A stretch of DNA of 64,000 nt from Dyadobacter linearis (GTDB lineage Bacteria > Bacteroidota > Bacteroidia > Cytophagales > Spirosomataceae). A model generated the notes under the pieces. The model saw nothing but the letters and a program-made list of their open reading frames with translations. It ran no database searches and had not been told where the DNA came from. The stretch spans positions 558,001 through 622,000 of the forward strand of contig NZ_CAJRAU010000001.1 in assembly GCF_907165045.1 (NCBI RefSeq), read 5' to 3'. Each line of letters opens with the position of its first letter. Position 1 is the first letter of the stretch. Position numbers and translations under genes: made by a program. Shown here one piece after another: positions 41,237 to 49,358 of this stretch.

Positions 41237-42880
41237 CTAAATCTTCCTCCCCGTATTAATCACATTCACCCCGTCAAACCTTGTTGTGGAACTGCCGTGG
41301 GAGACTGCGCTTACCTGGCCGGGTTGCCCTTTTCCGTCGAAAAATGAGCCGAAGGTGCGGTAATCGTCTTTGTCGCAGAGCTGGGTGCAGGAGTTCCAGA
41401 ATTCCTGGGTATTGGATTGATAAGCGACATCGTCGAGCATTCCGGCGAGTTCGCCATTTTTAATCTCGTAAAAAACCTGACCGCCAAACTGGAAGTTATA
41501 ACGCTGCTGGTCAATGGAATACGAACCTCTGCCGATAATGTAAATACCCTTTTCCACACCTTTGATCATATCCATCACGCTGCGCTTTTCACTGCCGGGT
41601 TTCAGGGAGATATTCGGCATGCGCTGGAACTGCACCGAAGACCAGTTATCCGCATAGCAGCATCCGTGCGACTCTTTTTCTCCTATTATTTTTGCCTGAT
41701 CACGGATCGCCTGGTAATTCACCAGGATACCGTCTTTGATAATATCCCACTCTTTGCAAGGCACGCCTTCGTCGTCGAAGCCGACCGCGCCAAGCGTGTG
41801 CGCCTGCGTTTTATCCGCTACTATATTGACCAGCTTGCTTCCGTAAGCGAAATTTTTCGATTGCCATTTATCCAGCGTCGCAAAGCTTGTCCCGGCGTAA
41901 TTGGCTTCATAGCCCAGCACACGATCAAGCTCGGTCGGGTGACCTACCGATTCGTGAATGGTCAGTCCAAGGTGATTTGGGTCTAAAACGAGATCATATT
42001 TGCCAGCCTGTACCGACTTAGCAGTCATTTTTTCCTTTGCCTGTTTCGCTGCAACGATCGCATCTTCCACCATATCGTACGAATTGCGATAGCCCACCAG
42101 CCCGTTTGGCCCGGCGATTTTCTCTGACGCGATTCCGTCCAGGTATTCGTATCCCATTCCCATCGGAGAGCTGATCGCGTCGCGGGTTTTGAATTTCCCG
42201 GCGGCTTTATCAGTCACAGTTACTGTGAAAGTTGGCCAGATCCGGTGAATATCCTGGTCTATAAATGAACCGTCGGAGGAAGCGAAGTACTTTTGCTCGT
42301 TGACGAAAAAGAGATTGGAAGTGACGAAACTGGCGCCATTTTCCATCGCTTTCCCGTTCACATTCATCAACAGGTCGATCTTCTCCCGGCTCGGAATTTC
42401 AAAGGCATTTTTGACAATGGGCGTTTTCCACGTTTTGTCCCCTACTCCTTTTTGCGGCGCAAGTTCAACGGGTTCTTTCTGAAATTTAGAATTGGCTTTT
42501 GCAATCGCCACAGCCGTTTCGGCGCATTTAGCGATTCCGTCTGGGGTAACGTCGCTGGTGGCCGAAAACCCCCAGGTACCATTTGCAATTACGCGGATCC
42601 CGATCCCGTACGATTCTGCATTGACGATATTCTGCACCTGCTTTTCACGCGTGAACAGATATTGTTGCAAGTATCTTCCAATCCGAACGTCGGTATAGGA
42701 AGCTCCCTTACTTTTCGCCGCATTGAGCGCCACTTCGGTAAGTTTCTTCTTCGCAGCAGCGTCGATCCAGGGTTCAAGGAGTTGCAGTTCATTGATAGAG
42801 CTGCCTGTAACCGGTATCTGGGGCAGCATCATAGCGCCGATTCCCATTCCGGACATCTGCATGAAATCTCTTCGTTTCAT
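41237..42880 (-). CDS. TldD-like metalloprotease with Tat-type signal (second pair)
   Basis: 547 residues, a paralogue of the TldD-like protein at 38073-39710 and the first gene of the ten-gene locus. HESVGH (residues 309-314) is the zinc site; MKRRDFMQMSGMGIGAMMLPQIPVTG is a Tat-like signal. Both copies keep HGCCYAD and the same C-end (DGVNVINTGRKI here). The two copies are clearly similar over their full length but well diverged, so the duplication is old. No promoter was found with confidence in the gap to the receiver gene. Confidence 0.92.
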   Translation of the reverse strand: MKRRDFMQMSGMGIGAMMLPQIPVTGSSINELQLLEPWIDAAAKKKLTEVALNAAKSKGASYTDVRIGRYLQQYLFTREKQVQNIVNAESYGIGIRVIANGTWGFSATSDVTPDGIAKCAETAVAIAKANSKFQKEPVELAPQKGVGDKTWKTPIVKNAFEIPSREKIDLLMNVNGKAMENGASFVTSNLFFVNEQKYFASSDGSFIDQDIHRIWPTFTVTVTDKAAGKFKTRDAISSPMGMGYEYLDGIASEKIAGPNGLVGYRNSYDMVEDAIVAAKQAKEKMTAKSVQAGKYDLVLDPNHLGLTIHESVGHPTELDRVLGYEANYAGTSFATLDKWQSKNFAYGSKLVNIVADKTQAHTLGAVGFDDEGVPCKEWDIIKDGILVNYQAIRDQAKIIGEKESHGCCYADNWSSVQFQRMPNISLKPGSEKRSVMDMIKGVEKGIYIIGRGSYSIDQQRYNFQFGGQVFYEIKNGELAGMLDDVAYQSNTQEFWNSCTQLCDKDDYRTFGSFFDGKGQPGQVSAVSHGSSTTRFDGVNVINTGRKI

Positions 42881-42962
42881 TTGATAAAGTTTGGTCTTTC
42901 CGGGTAAAGATGAAGGATAATTTTGTACAGGAAAGGCTTCACAATGTAATGAATATATTTTT

Positions 42963-42990
42963 TTGCCAAATGTTGCTTTGGCAATTTTTT
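42963..42990 (+). other. Terminator-like hairpin facing the plus strand
   Basis: TTGCCAAA (42963-42970), loop TGTTGC, TTTGGCAA (42977-42984), then six T. On the plus strand this has the look of an intrinsic terminator, but no plus-strand gene ends upstream; on the minus strand it has A, not U, after the stem. It lies between the receiver gene and the TldD gene, both minus strand. Confidence 0.6.
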
Positions 42991-43012
42991 ATCGGAGAAC
43001 AAAAAACGCCGA

Positions 43013-43366
43013 TTATTGCACAGGCTGGATAAAGAGATGGCGCAGCTCCTGCTCGTCCCAGGGCTTATTGATATATCTGTGAAAGTACCCTTTACTGGCT
43101 GCGAGCATAATTTCGTCGGTGTAGGCATTGCCAGTCATCAGCACACGCACACTGGAAGGGTATTTGAGCGAGGCTAGCCGGAGAAATTCAAGCCCCGTCA
43201 TTTCAGGCATTTGATGATCGGCAAATATGACATCAATTTCCTCTTCTTCCAGGATACGAAAACCCTCAACGGTTGAATCGGCAAGAAAGATCTGCGCGTC
43301 GCGTCGGAATGCTGCCTTGAAAGAATTCAGATTATTAACTTCATGATCGATGTAGAGTATACTCAT
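43013..43366 (-). CDS. Single-domain response regulator (receiver only)
   Basis: 117 residues, only a CheY-like receiver domain. Phosphate-accepting D50 (VIFADHQMPEMTG), T78 (VLMTGNAY) and K101 (YINKPWDEQE) are all present, so it is probably active. No kinase or output domain is next to it. The INKPW motif is seen in receivers paired with HD-GYP or hybrid kinases. Such stand-alone receivers act in phosphorelays or by binding a target protein. Own gene in front of the TldD/TldE locus. Confidence 0.88.
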   Translation of the reverse strand: MSILYIDHEVNNLNSFKAAFRRDAQIFLADSTVEGFRILEEEEIDVIFADHQMPEMTGLEFLRLASLKYPSSVRVLMTGNAYTDEIMLAASKGYFHRYINKPWDEQELRHLFIQPVQ

Positions 43367-43531
43367 GGGGCTTTTTAAAGAAGGGGTGACACTGGCGCAA
43401 AATTCTCAAAATATCCTTTCCGATAACAAGCATTCAAACCTGTACTAGTAAAAAAATTCAAAAAAACGATGGATCAGTAGTCTAATTTAAAACCGTTGGA
43501 TCATATCTTATTTATAGTCAGCTATATAAAA

Positions 43532-43575
43532 GCCGGTGACTTATTTAACGGTAACGTTAAATGGGTGTCACCGGC
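43532..43575 (-). terminator. Two-tier terminator hairpin after the flavin oxidoreductase gene
   Basis: Outer stem GCCGGTGAC (43532-43540) with GTCACCGGC (43567-43575), and inside it a second stem ATTTAACG (43543-43550) with CGTTAAAT (43555-43562) around a GTAA loop. On the minus strand it is followed by TTTTATATAG. It lies eight bases after the stop of the gene. The stacked build is more elaborate than usual terminators. Confidence 0.8.
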
Positions 43576-43583
43576 CATTCTGC

Positions 43584-44573
43584 CTACCGGCCAATAGCGG
43601 TTCCTGCTAACCTGGGAAGTACATTTTTACCAAAAAACTCAATATACTCTGCCTGGTTGCGGCCCACATTATGTACGAATATTCCATCGAAACCGAGGTC
43701 GGAAAGGCGCTGTAAATAATCGATATAAACTTCTGCTTTCTCGGAAATCAGCAGGTGCTCGTCCATATCCGAGGGTTTCATATCGTTGGTAGCATTTTCA
43801 AAATCGGCAACCTTGCGGAAATTTGCGCATTTTTCAGGGGCTAGTGTATTAACCCGCCATTGTTCAAAAGCATTTTGCCGCGCAATATCCATCGTGTCCG
43901 CCCAGCTGATATGGACCTGAACATATTTAGGTTTGTTGGCCCCGCCGCCTTCGTTGAAGGCCTGCATGACCTGCTTCAATACGTCGATGGACTTGTTGAC
44001 AGTCACCAATCCGTCCGCCCAGGAGCCCATCCAGTGTGCGGTTTGGGTAGTAAGTGCAGCACCGAAGATCTGCGGAGGCGTTTCGGGCAGCGACCATATT
44101 TTAGCCTCGTCGGTATAATGGTACCCTTCCTTGCTGGTCACCGTTTCGCCGCGCCACAATGCCCGGATAATATCCGCAGCCTCCTTAATCCGCTCATTTC
44201 TTTCTTTTTTATCAGGCCAAACCGGCGATACCACCATTTCATTCAGCGCCTCGCCACTTCCCAGAGCGATCCACTGAAAACGGTTGGGAGACATCTGTGC
44301 CAATGTAGCCGCTGCGTGTGCGACCACAACGGGATGAAAACGCCAGCCGCCCGGAATACTGAGCGAACCAAAAGGGATACTGTGCGTAGCTTGAAGCGCG
44401 GCACCCAGCCACGACCAGCAATGCCCGGAATGCCCCTGTTCGCGGCTCCATGGATTCAAATGGTCGGAACTCATAGCGGCCCGAAAACCGCTTTCTTCGG
44501 CCATTTTTGCAAACCGCAGTAATTCAGATGGTGAAAATTGTTCGTGTGAAGCGTGGTATCCTATCTTGGTCAT
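43584..44573 (-). CDS. LLM-class flavin-dependent oxidoreductase
   Basis: 329 residues from the ATG at 44573 (MTKIGYHASHEQF); the longer open frame upstream has no protein-like character. Bacterial luciferase-like barrel: SSDHLNPWSREQGHSGHCWSWLGAALQATHSIPFG, HAAATLAQMSPNRFQWIALGSGEALNE, TPPQIFGAALTTQTAHWMGSWADGLVTV and the ending LSDLGFDGIFVHNVGRNQAEYIEFF. These match the group of F420-dependent-like but probably FMN-using enzymes known as non-F420 flavinoid oxidoreductases. Substrate unknown. Stand-alone gene with its own terminator. Confidence 0.9.
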   Translation of the reverse strand: MTKIGYHASHEQFSPSELLRFAKMAEESGFRAAMSSDHLNPWSREQGHSGHCWSWLGAALQATHSIPFGSLSIPGGWRFHPVVVAHAAATLAQMSPNRFQWIALGSGEALNEMVVSPVWPDKKERNERIKEAADIIRALWRGETVTSKEGYHYTDEAKIWSLPETPPQIFGAALTTQTAHWMGSWADGLVTVNKSIDVLKQVMQAFNEGGGANKPKYVQVHISWADTMDIARQNAFEQWRVNTLAPEKCANFRKVADFENATNDMKPSDMDEHLLISEKAEVYIDYLQRLSDLGFDGIFVHNVGRNQAEYIEFFGKNVLPRLAGTAIGR

Positions 44574-44732
44574 AGCCGGCTGAATTGTTGAATATCGCTG
44601 CCGCTCACAAATTTTATGCCGGGTGCCGGTCAATAACCTGGACAGACAGCGAAAAACGCATTCTGACTTCCGTCGGGAGCATTTGAATGTCAGCACCTTA
44701 TAAAAAAGCAGTGAAATTTGAATAAAAAATGC

Positions 44733-44762
44733 TTGCGAAGGAGAATATTAATACTAGTTTTG
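44733..44762 (+). promoter_or_regulatory. Promoter of tRNA-Asp
   Basis: TTG (44733-44735), a 19-base spacer and TAGTTTTG (44755-44762), a perfect match to the Bacteroidota housekeeping promoter TAnnTTTG. It lies 38 bases before the tRNA. Confidence 0.75.
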
Positions 44763-44800
44763 CACCACGTTTTTCAGAAAAGCACTGGAAAATAAATTAC

Positions 44801-44874
44801 GGTTTGGTAGTTCAGTTGGTTAGAATACATGCCTGTCACGCATGGGGTCGCGGGTTCGAGTCCCGTCCAGACCG
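44801..44874 (+). tRNA. tRNA-Asp (GTC)
   Basis: 74 bases. Acceptor arms GGTTTGG and CCAGACC, D arm with AGTTGGTTAGA, anticodon loop CTGTCAC (anticodon GTC, Asp) and T arm GCGGGTTCGAGTCCCGT. Close to the standard bacterial tRNA-Asp. The 3' CCA is not encoded (GCA follows). Confidence 0.97.
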
Positions 44875-44875
44875 C

Positions 44876-44901
44876 AAAAGCTCAGAGAAATCTGGGCTTT
44901 T
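44876..44901 (+). terminator. Terminator of tRNA-Asp
   Basis: AAAAGCTCAGA (44876-44886), loop GAAA, TCTGGGCTTTT (44891-44901): an 11-pair stem with one wobble, followed by GTTGTTTTA. Directly after the tRNA and before the HTCS gene. Confidence 0.85.
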
Positions 44902-44950
44902 GTTGTTTTAATTCACAATTTTTTTTGTTGTGATTAAAAAATTGGAAGAT

Positions 44951-47900
44951 ATGTGCGAAAGGATTGGCTTGCGGGGATTTTGGCTATTATGGATGAGAGC
45001 GGGCATATTGTTCCTCTTACTGACCTGCCATATCGTTCGCGCAGCCGAAACCGGCCGCATTCTTCGCTATTCGCTCAAAGAAGGTCTTTCTTTCGGCATC
45101 GTCAACAGCATTGTACAGGATACTACCGGCCTGATGTGGTTCGGTACCGGCGACGGGCTCAACCGCTTCGACGGAACTTCATTTAAAGTATTCAAACACG
45201 ACCCGAACGATCCTCAAAGCATTTCGGGCAACTATATCAAAGCCGTCTTCCGAGACCGCGACGGCGGTATCTGGACTACTTCGCGCAATGGTATCAATGA
45301 ATATCTGGCCGAAAAAGAAGCGTTTCGACGCCACGCACCCCGACCGGCCAAAAACGGTTTGCCGAGTGACGTCAGTGACATTGCCCAGGCGCGCGACGGA
45401 AACCTCTGGCTCTCGCTTAATGGCGCAGGAATCGCGCTTTTCAACAAAAAAACGGCACAATTTACCTATTACAATCAAAGTACTCTCCTAGATCTCCGGA
45501 CAAATTCTATATTGAATACCTTCGAAGATTCGCACGGTTTGCTGTGGCTCGGCTCGCGGGAAGCGGGCGTTGATGTGTTTCAGGTGGGTAGAAATCGCAG
45601 GCTGACAAAAGCCAGGATCGACCTGAGCAGCATTCCCAAAACGCGTATCAACCAGATTTTCGAAGATCATCTTCATAATGTCTGGATAGCATCGGCGAGC
45701 GGACTTATCGTTTACACACGCAGCGACGGTAAGTTTTACAACCTCCGCATCCCCAATCTCCGGCAAAGCGAGATTTACCTTTCCCTTCGCGAAAACCGGC
45801 AACAGAAATTGCTGATTGGCGTGCAGGATGGGGGCATTTACAGTATTGACCTGGCAAAATTTAAAGGTCGCAACCCGGCGGAATTTACATTTGACAAAGT
45901 AGCGAATGCGCAGAATCAGGGCATTACGCAGCGATCGGTTCAGGCTATTTATGTCGACAGGGACGCGAATACCTGGCTCGGCACCTACGGCGAAGGCATT
46001 TATCTGATCAGCAGCATTGCGGAGAAGTTCAGGAATTTTGAGAAAAAGATCAGGGATTACCGCGCCGAAAGTTACCTGCGATATTACGGAATGTGCGTGG
46101 ACGAAAATGGTGATCTTTGGCTCGGGAGCGACGGTGACGGCATTTATAAAACCAAAAATACAGGCGAGCCGATCAAACATTATGCGGTCGACGGAAAGCC
46201 CGGCAGCCTTACCGACGGAGCGATTATCGCCGCGCTTCGCGACCGGGACAATAACCTCTGGTTCGGTTCCTATTCGAAGGGACTTTTCCTTTATAACCGC
46301 GAAACTGACTCTTTCAAGAACTATTCAAACCGGTCCAATGACCCGCAGAGTCTGGGGCGAAATGATGTGCGTGTGATTTTCGAGGATTCGAAAAGAAACA
46401 TCTGGATCGGTACTAACGGGGGCGGGCTCGCACGTTTTGACCGAAAAACCGAAAAATTCAAGAACTACATTCCATCCAACAGCAGCATTAATTCAAATGA
46501 TGTGCGGGCGATTGCGGAAGATCAAAAGGGAAACCTGTGGATCGGTACTTACGGAGGTGGGCTCAATTACCTCGATGTAGCTTCCGGCCAGTTCACTTCC
46601 TTTTTCAACGATCCGAAAAAGCCCGATTTCCTGTCAAATCACATTGTTTTTTCCTTATTGTTTGATGCAAAACAAAGGCTTTGGATCGGCTCGGAGGGAA
46701 ATGGCCTGCTGATGTACGATACCGTGAAGAAAACGACGCGGCGATATCACGAGAAAAACGGTTTGCCCAACGACGTGATCAATGCGATCCTGGCTGAAAC
46801 TCCCGATAAGATATGGCTTAGTACGAATGAAGGTATTTCGAGTATTGACCTCATACATAACAAGATAGAAAACTACGATCAGAGTAATGGTTTGCAAGCG
46901 GGGCAGTTCAATCCCAATTCCGCTTTATATGATCCCAAGACCGGGATCATGTGTTTTGGCGGCACGGAGGGTTGGAGTTTGTTTTACCCAAAACTGATAA
47001 AGCCTTCCCCCTACCGGCCCAAAGTGATGATTACTGGCTTGCAGCTGTTTGATACTAATGTAGAAGTAGGCGCTGAGATTGACGGAAATACGATCCTTTC
47101 ACGCAGTCTGGCCGACCAGAATAAGATCGTTTTGCAGCCCAAGCAATCTGTTTTTTCAATCCAGTATACTTCCCTGAATTACTCTTTTCCTGAGCGGAAT
47201 AGTTTTGCCTATAAACTGGAAGGTCTGGACGAGCGCTGGAACTACGTCGAAAATGAGCGTTCGGCGACTTACCGTTATCTCCCGGCGGGTACCTACCATT
47301 TTAAGGTGAAAGCGGCGAATCAGGATGGGATTTGGTTTGAGAATGCGGCTGAACTTGAAATCCGCATTCTGCCTCCGTGGTACCAGACCTGGTGGGCATA
47401 TTTACTTTATATAGCTGCGATCGTGGGACTTATCTATTCCTACCAGCTTTACAAACTCCGGCAGGCTAAGCTGAAATACGAGATCCAGCTCGCACACGTG
47501 GAAACGCAAAAGGAAAAGGAGCTGAATGAGAAAAAGCTGCAATTCTTTACCAATGTTTCTCACGAGTTCAGAACACCTTTGACCCTAATTATCAATCCCG
47601 TGCGCGCACTTTTGAAGGATCAGACCAGACAGTCGGAAGGGAATCTGGAAATTGTGTACCGCAATGCAAAACGGCTGCTGAGCCTGGTAGACCAGCTGCT
47701 GCTATTCAGAAAAGCGGACTTGAAAGCGGATAAATTGAAACTGGCTACTTATAATCTGCGCGAATTAGCTTTTGAAGTATTTCAATGTTTCATTCATCAG
47801 GCTGAGGAAAAGCACATTACATACGAGTTTTTGTGTAAAAATGAAGAGCTGCTTTTGAACTGCGACCGGGAAAAGCTTGAAATTGCATTGTTCAATCTGG

Positions 47901-49159
47901 TTTCGAATGCATTGAAATTTACTCCACATAATGGAAAAGTGAGCTTGGAACTGATTGATAATGAGGGTGAAGTTCAGATTTTGGTAAGAGACTCGGGGCC
48001 AGGTATTCCGCCGGAAGCGAGTGAACAGATCTTCAAGGTCTTCCACCAGTTCAAAAGCGGCCGCTCCGCTTCGAAAGGCGGATTCGGTATTGGTCTTTTC
48101 CTGACTAAAACGTTCATAGAGAGCCATTTCGGTGAATTGACTTACGAATCTGTTCTGGATAAAGGTACTGTTTTTAATATTAAACTACCCAAAAATCACC
48201 CGCAGCTGGTACCCGAATTTGAATCCGAAAATGTCACCAGCGGAAGCTCGGTATTTCTCGAAGAGCTTTCCGGCAACTATACGGTTCCCGCACCGGCTGT
48301 GAAATCTCGCCAGCAAATCGTGGTTGATGAGCTGAGTTCGGGTGAAAAAACGATGCTGATCGTGGACGACGACGCGGATATCCGGCAATATATAGGTCAG
48401 ATTTTCAAGGATAACTTCAAACTTTTGCAGGCAGATAATGCGGAGGAAGGCATTGTGCTTGCGCGGAAGCATATTCCCGATATTATCATTTGCGATGTAA
48501 TGATGAGCGGAATGAGCGGCATTGAAATGTGCCGCCTGATCAAATCCGACCTTTCTGTAAGCCACATTCCGGTGATATTGCTCACGGCGAGTACGTCCCA
48601 GCAGGTGCGGCTGCAAGGCATTGAAGGCGGTGCGGACGATTATATCAGCAAACCGTTCGATCAGGAATTGCTAGTTGCCCGCGTGGCCGCGATTCTGAAA
48701 AATCGCAACGATCTGCAACGTTACTTCTATAACGAGATCACTTTGCAGGCCAACGATTTCAAAATTTCTTCCGAATACAAGGATTTTCTTAAAAACTGTA
48801 TTCAAATTGTGGAGAGTCACCTGACCGACCCGGGCTTTACAATCAAGGTACTGGCGGCCGAAATCGGGATGAGCCACTCGACGCTTTATAACCGCATCAA
48901 ATCCATCTCAGGACAGTCGACCAACAGCTTTATCCGTTTCATACGCCTCCGTCGCGCCGCGCAGATTTTGATCACGACCGACATCACGATTTCCGAAGTT
49001 GCATACCAGGTTGGGATCAATGATATCAAGTATTTCAGGGAGAATTTTTATAAACTTTTTGGAATGAAGCCTTCGGAATATGTCAAAAAATTCCGCCGCC
49101 CGTTCCACGAGAATTTCCAGGTCGACAAGGGGATTTTCCAGAACAAATTGGACAATTAG
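44951..49159 (+). CDS. Hybrid two-component system (HTCS) regulator
   Basis: 1402 residues from the ATG at 44951, which has GGAAG in front; a GTG at 44930 is also in frame. Order of parts: signal/anchor helix (FWLLWMRAGILFLLLTC), about fourteen periplasmic reg_prop propeller repeats of the form IFEDSKRNIWIGTNGGGL, a Y_Y_Y domain (near LNYSFPERNSFAYKLEGLDERWNY), one membrane helix (residues about 811-832), HisKA with H box TNVSHEFRTPLTLI (about 870), ATPase domain, receiver with the Asp in IIICDVMMSGMSG (about 1182), and an AraC helix-turn-helix at the end. It senses a sugar in the periplasm and activates the SusC/SusD locus next to it. Confidence 0.97.
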   Translation: MCERIGLRGFWLLWMRAGILFLLLTCHIVRAAETGRILRYSLKEGLSFGIVNSIVQDTTGLMWFGTGDGLNRFDGTSFKVFKHDPNDPQSISGNYIKAVFRDRDGGIWTTSRNGINEYLAEKEAFRRHAPRPAKNGLPSDVSDIAQARDGNLWLSLNGAGIALFNKKTAQFTYYNQSTLLDLRTNSILNTFEDSHGLLWLGSREAGVDVFQVGRNRRLTKARIDLSSIPKTRINQIFEDHLHNVWIASASGLIVYTRSDGKFYNLRIPNLRQSEIYLSLRENRQQKLLIGVQDGGIYSIDLAKFKGRNPAEFTFDKVANAQNQGITQRSVQAIYVDRDANTWLGTYGEGIYLISSIAEKFRNFEKKIRDYRAESYLRYYGMCVDENGDLWLGSDGDGIYKTKNTGEPIKHYAVDGKPGSLTDGAIIAALRDRDNNLWFGSYSKGLFLYNRETDSFKNYSNRSNDPQSLGRNDVRVIFEDSKRNIWIGTNGGGLARFDRKTEKFKNYIPSNSSINSNDVRAIAEDQKGNLWIGTYGGGLNYLDVASGQFTSFFNDPKKPDFLSNHIVFSLLFDAKQRLWIGSEGNGLLMYDTVKKTTRRYHEKNGLPNDVINAILAETPDKIWLSTNEGISSIDLIHNKIENYDQSNGLQAGQFNPNSALYDPKTGIMCFGGTEGWSLFYPKLIKPSPYRPKVMITGLQLFDTNVEVGAEIDGNTILSRSLADQNKIVLQPKQSVFSIQYTSLNYSFPERNSFAYKLEGLDERWNYVENERSATYRYLPAGTYHFKVKAANQDGIWFENAAELEIRILPPWYQTWWAYLLYIAAIVGLIYSYQLYKLRQAKLKYEIQLAHVETQKEKELNEKKLQFFTNVSHEFRTPLTLIINPVRALLKDQTRQSEGNLEIVYRNAKRLLSLVDQLLLFRKADLKADKLKLATYNLRELAFEVFQCFIHQAEEKHITYEFLCKNEELLLNCDREKLEIALFNLVSNALKFTPHNGKVSLELIDNEGEVQILVRDSGPGIPPEASEQIFKVFHQFKSGRSASKGGFGIGLFLTKTFIESHFGELTYESVLDKGTVFNIKLPKNHPQLVPEFESENVTSGSSVFLEELSGNYTVPAPAVKSRQQIVVDELSSGEKTMLIVDDDADIRQYIGQIFKDNFKLLQADNAEEGIVLARKHIPDIIICDVMMSGMSGIEMCRLIKSDLSVSHIPVILLTASTSQQVRLQGIEGGADDYISKPFDQELLVARVAAILKNRNDLQRYFYNEITLQANDFKISSEYKDFLKNCIQIVESHLTDPGFTIKVLAAEIGMSHSTLYNRIKSISGQSTNSFIRFIRLRRAAQILITTDITISEVAYQVGINDIKYFRENFYKLFGMKPSEYVKKFRRPFHENFQVDKGIFQNKLDN

Positions 49160-49185
49160 ATTACCCTATTATAATATTCCTCAAC

Positions 49186-49220
49186 AAAAGGGCGCGATTC
49201 TTACCGGATCACGCCCTTTT
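49186..49220 (+). terminator. Terminator after the HTCS gene
   Basis: AAAAGGGCG (49186-49194) with CGCCCTTTT (49212-49220), a nine-pair stem with GAT and ATC further inside and a T run after it. It separates the regulator from the SusC/SusD operon. Confidence 0.9.
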
Positions 49221-49280
49221 TATTGAATTACCCCCTTTTTAATGTGAGAATGTCCCCCGTCCCAGGCATTCAAATAATCC

Positions 49281-49288
49281 TACTTTTG
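49281..49288 (+). promoter_or_regulatory. -7 box of the SusC/SusD promoter
   Basis: TACTTTTG is an exact TAnnTTTG match, 70 bases before the SusC start. No good -33 TTG lies at the right distance, as expected for a promoter that needs its activator, here probably the adjacent HTCS. Confidence 0.55.
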
Positions 49289-49358
49289 ATTGTTCGATTC
49301 ATAAAAGTCGACCGCCTGATTTAAGACCCAATTATTATCATTATTCAACCATTTCTGT

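Noticed and set aside
44574-44696. Upstream extension of the flavin oxidoreductase
   Set aside because: Basic, Cys-rich stretch with no similarity to the family's start; the ATG at 44573 gives the usual N-terminus.
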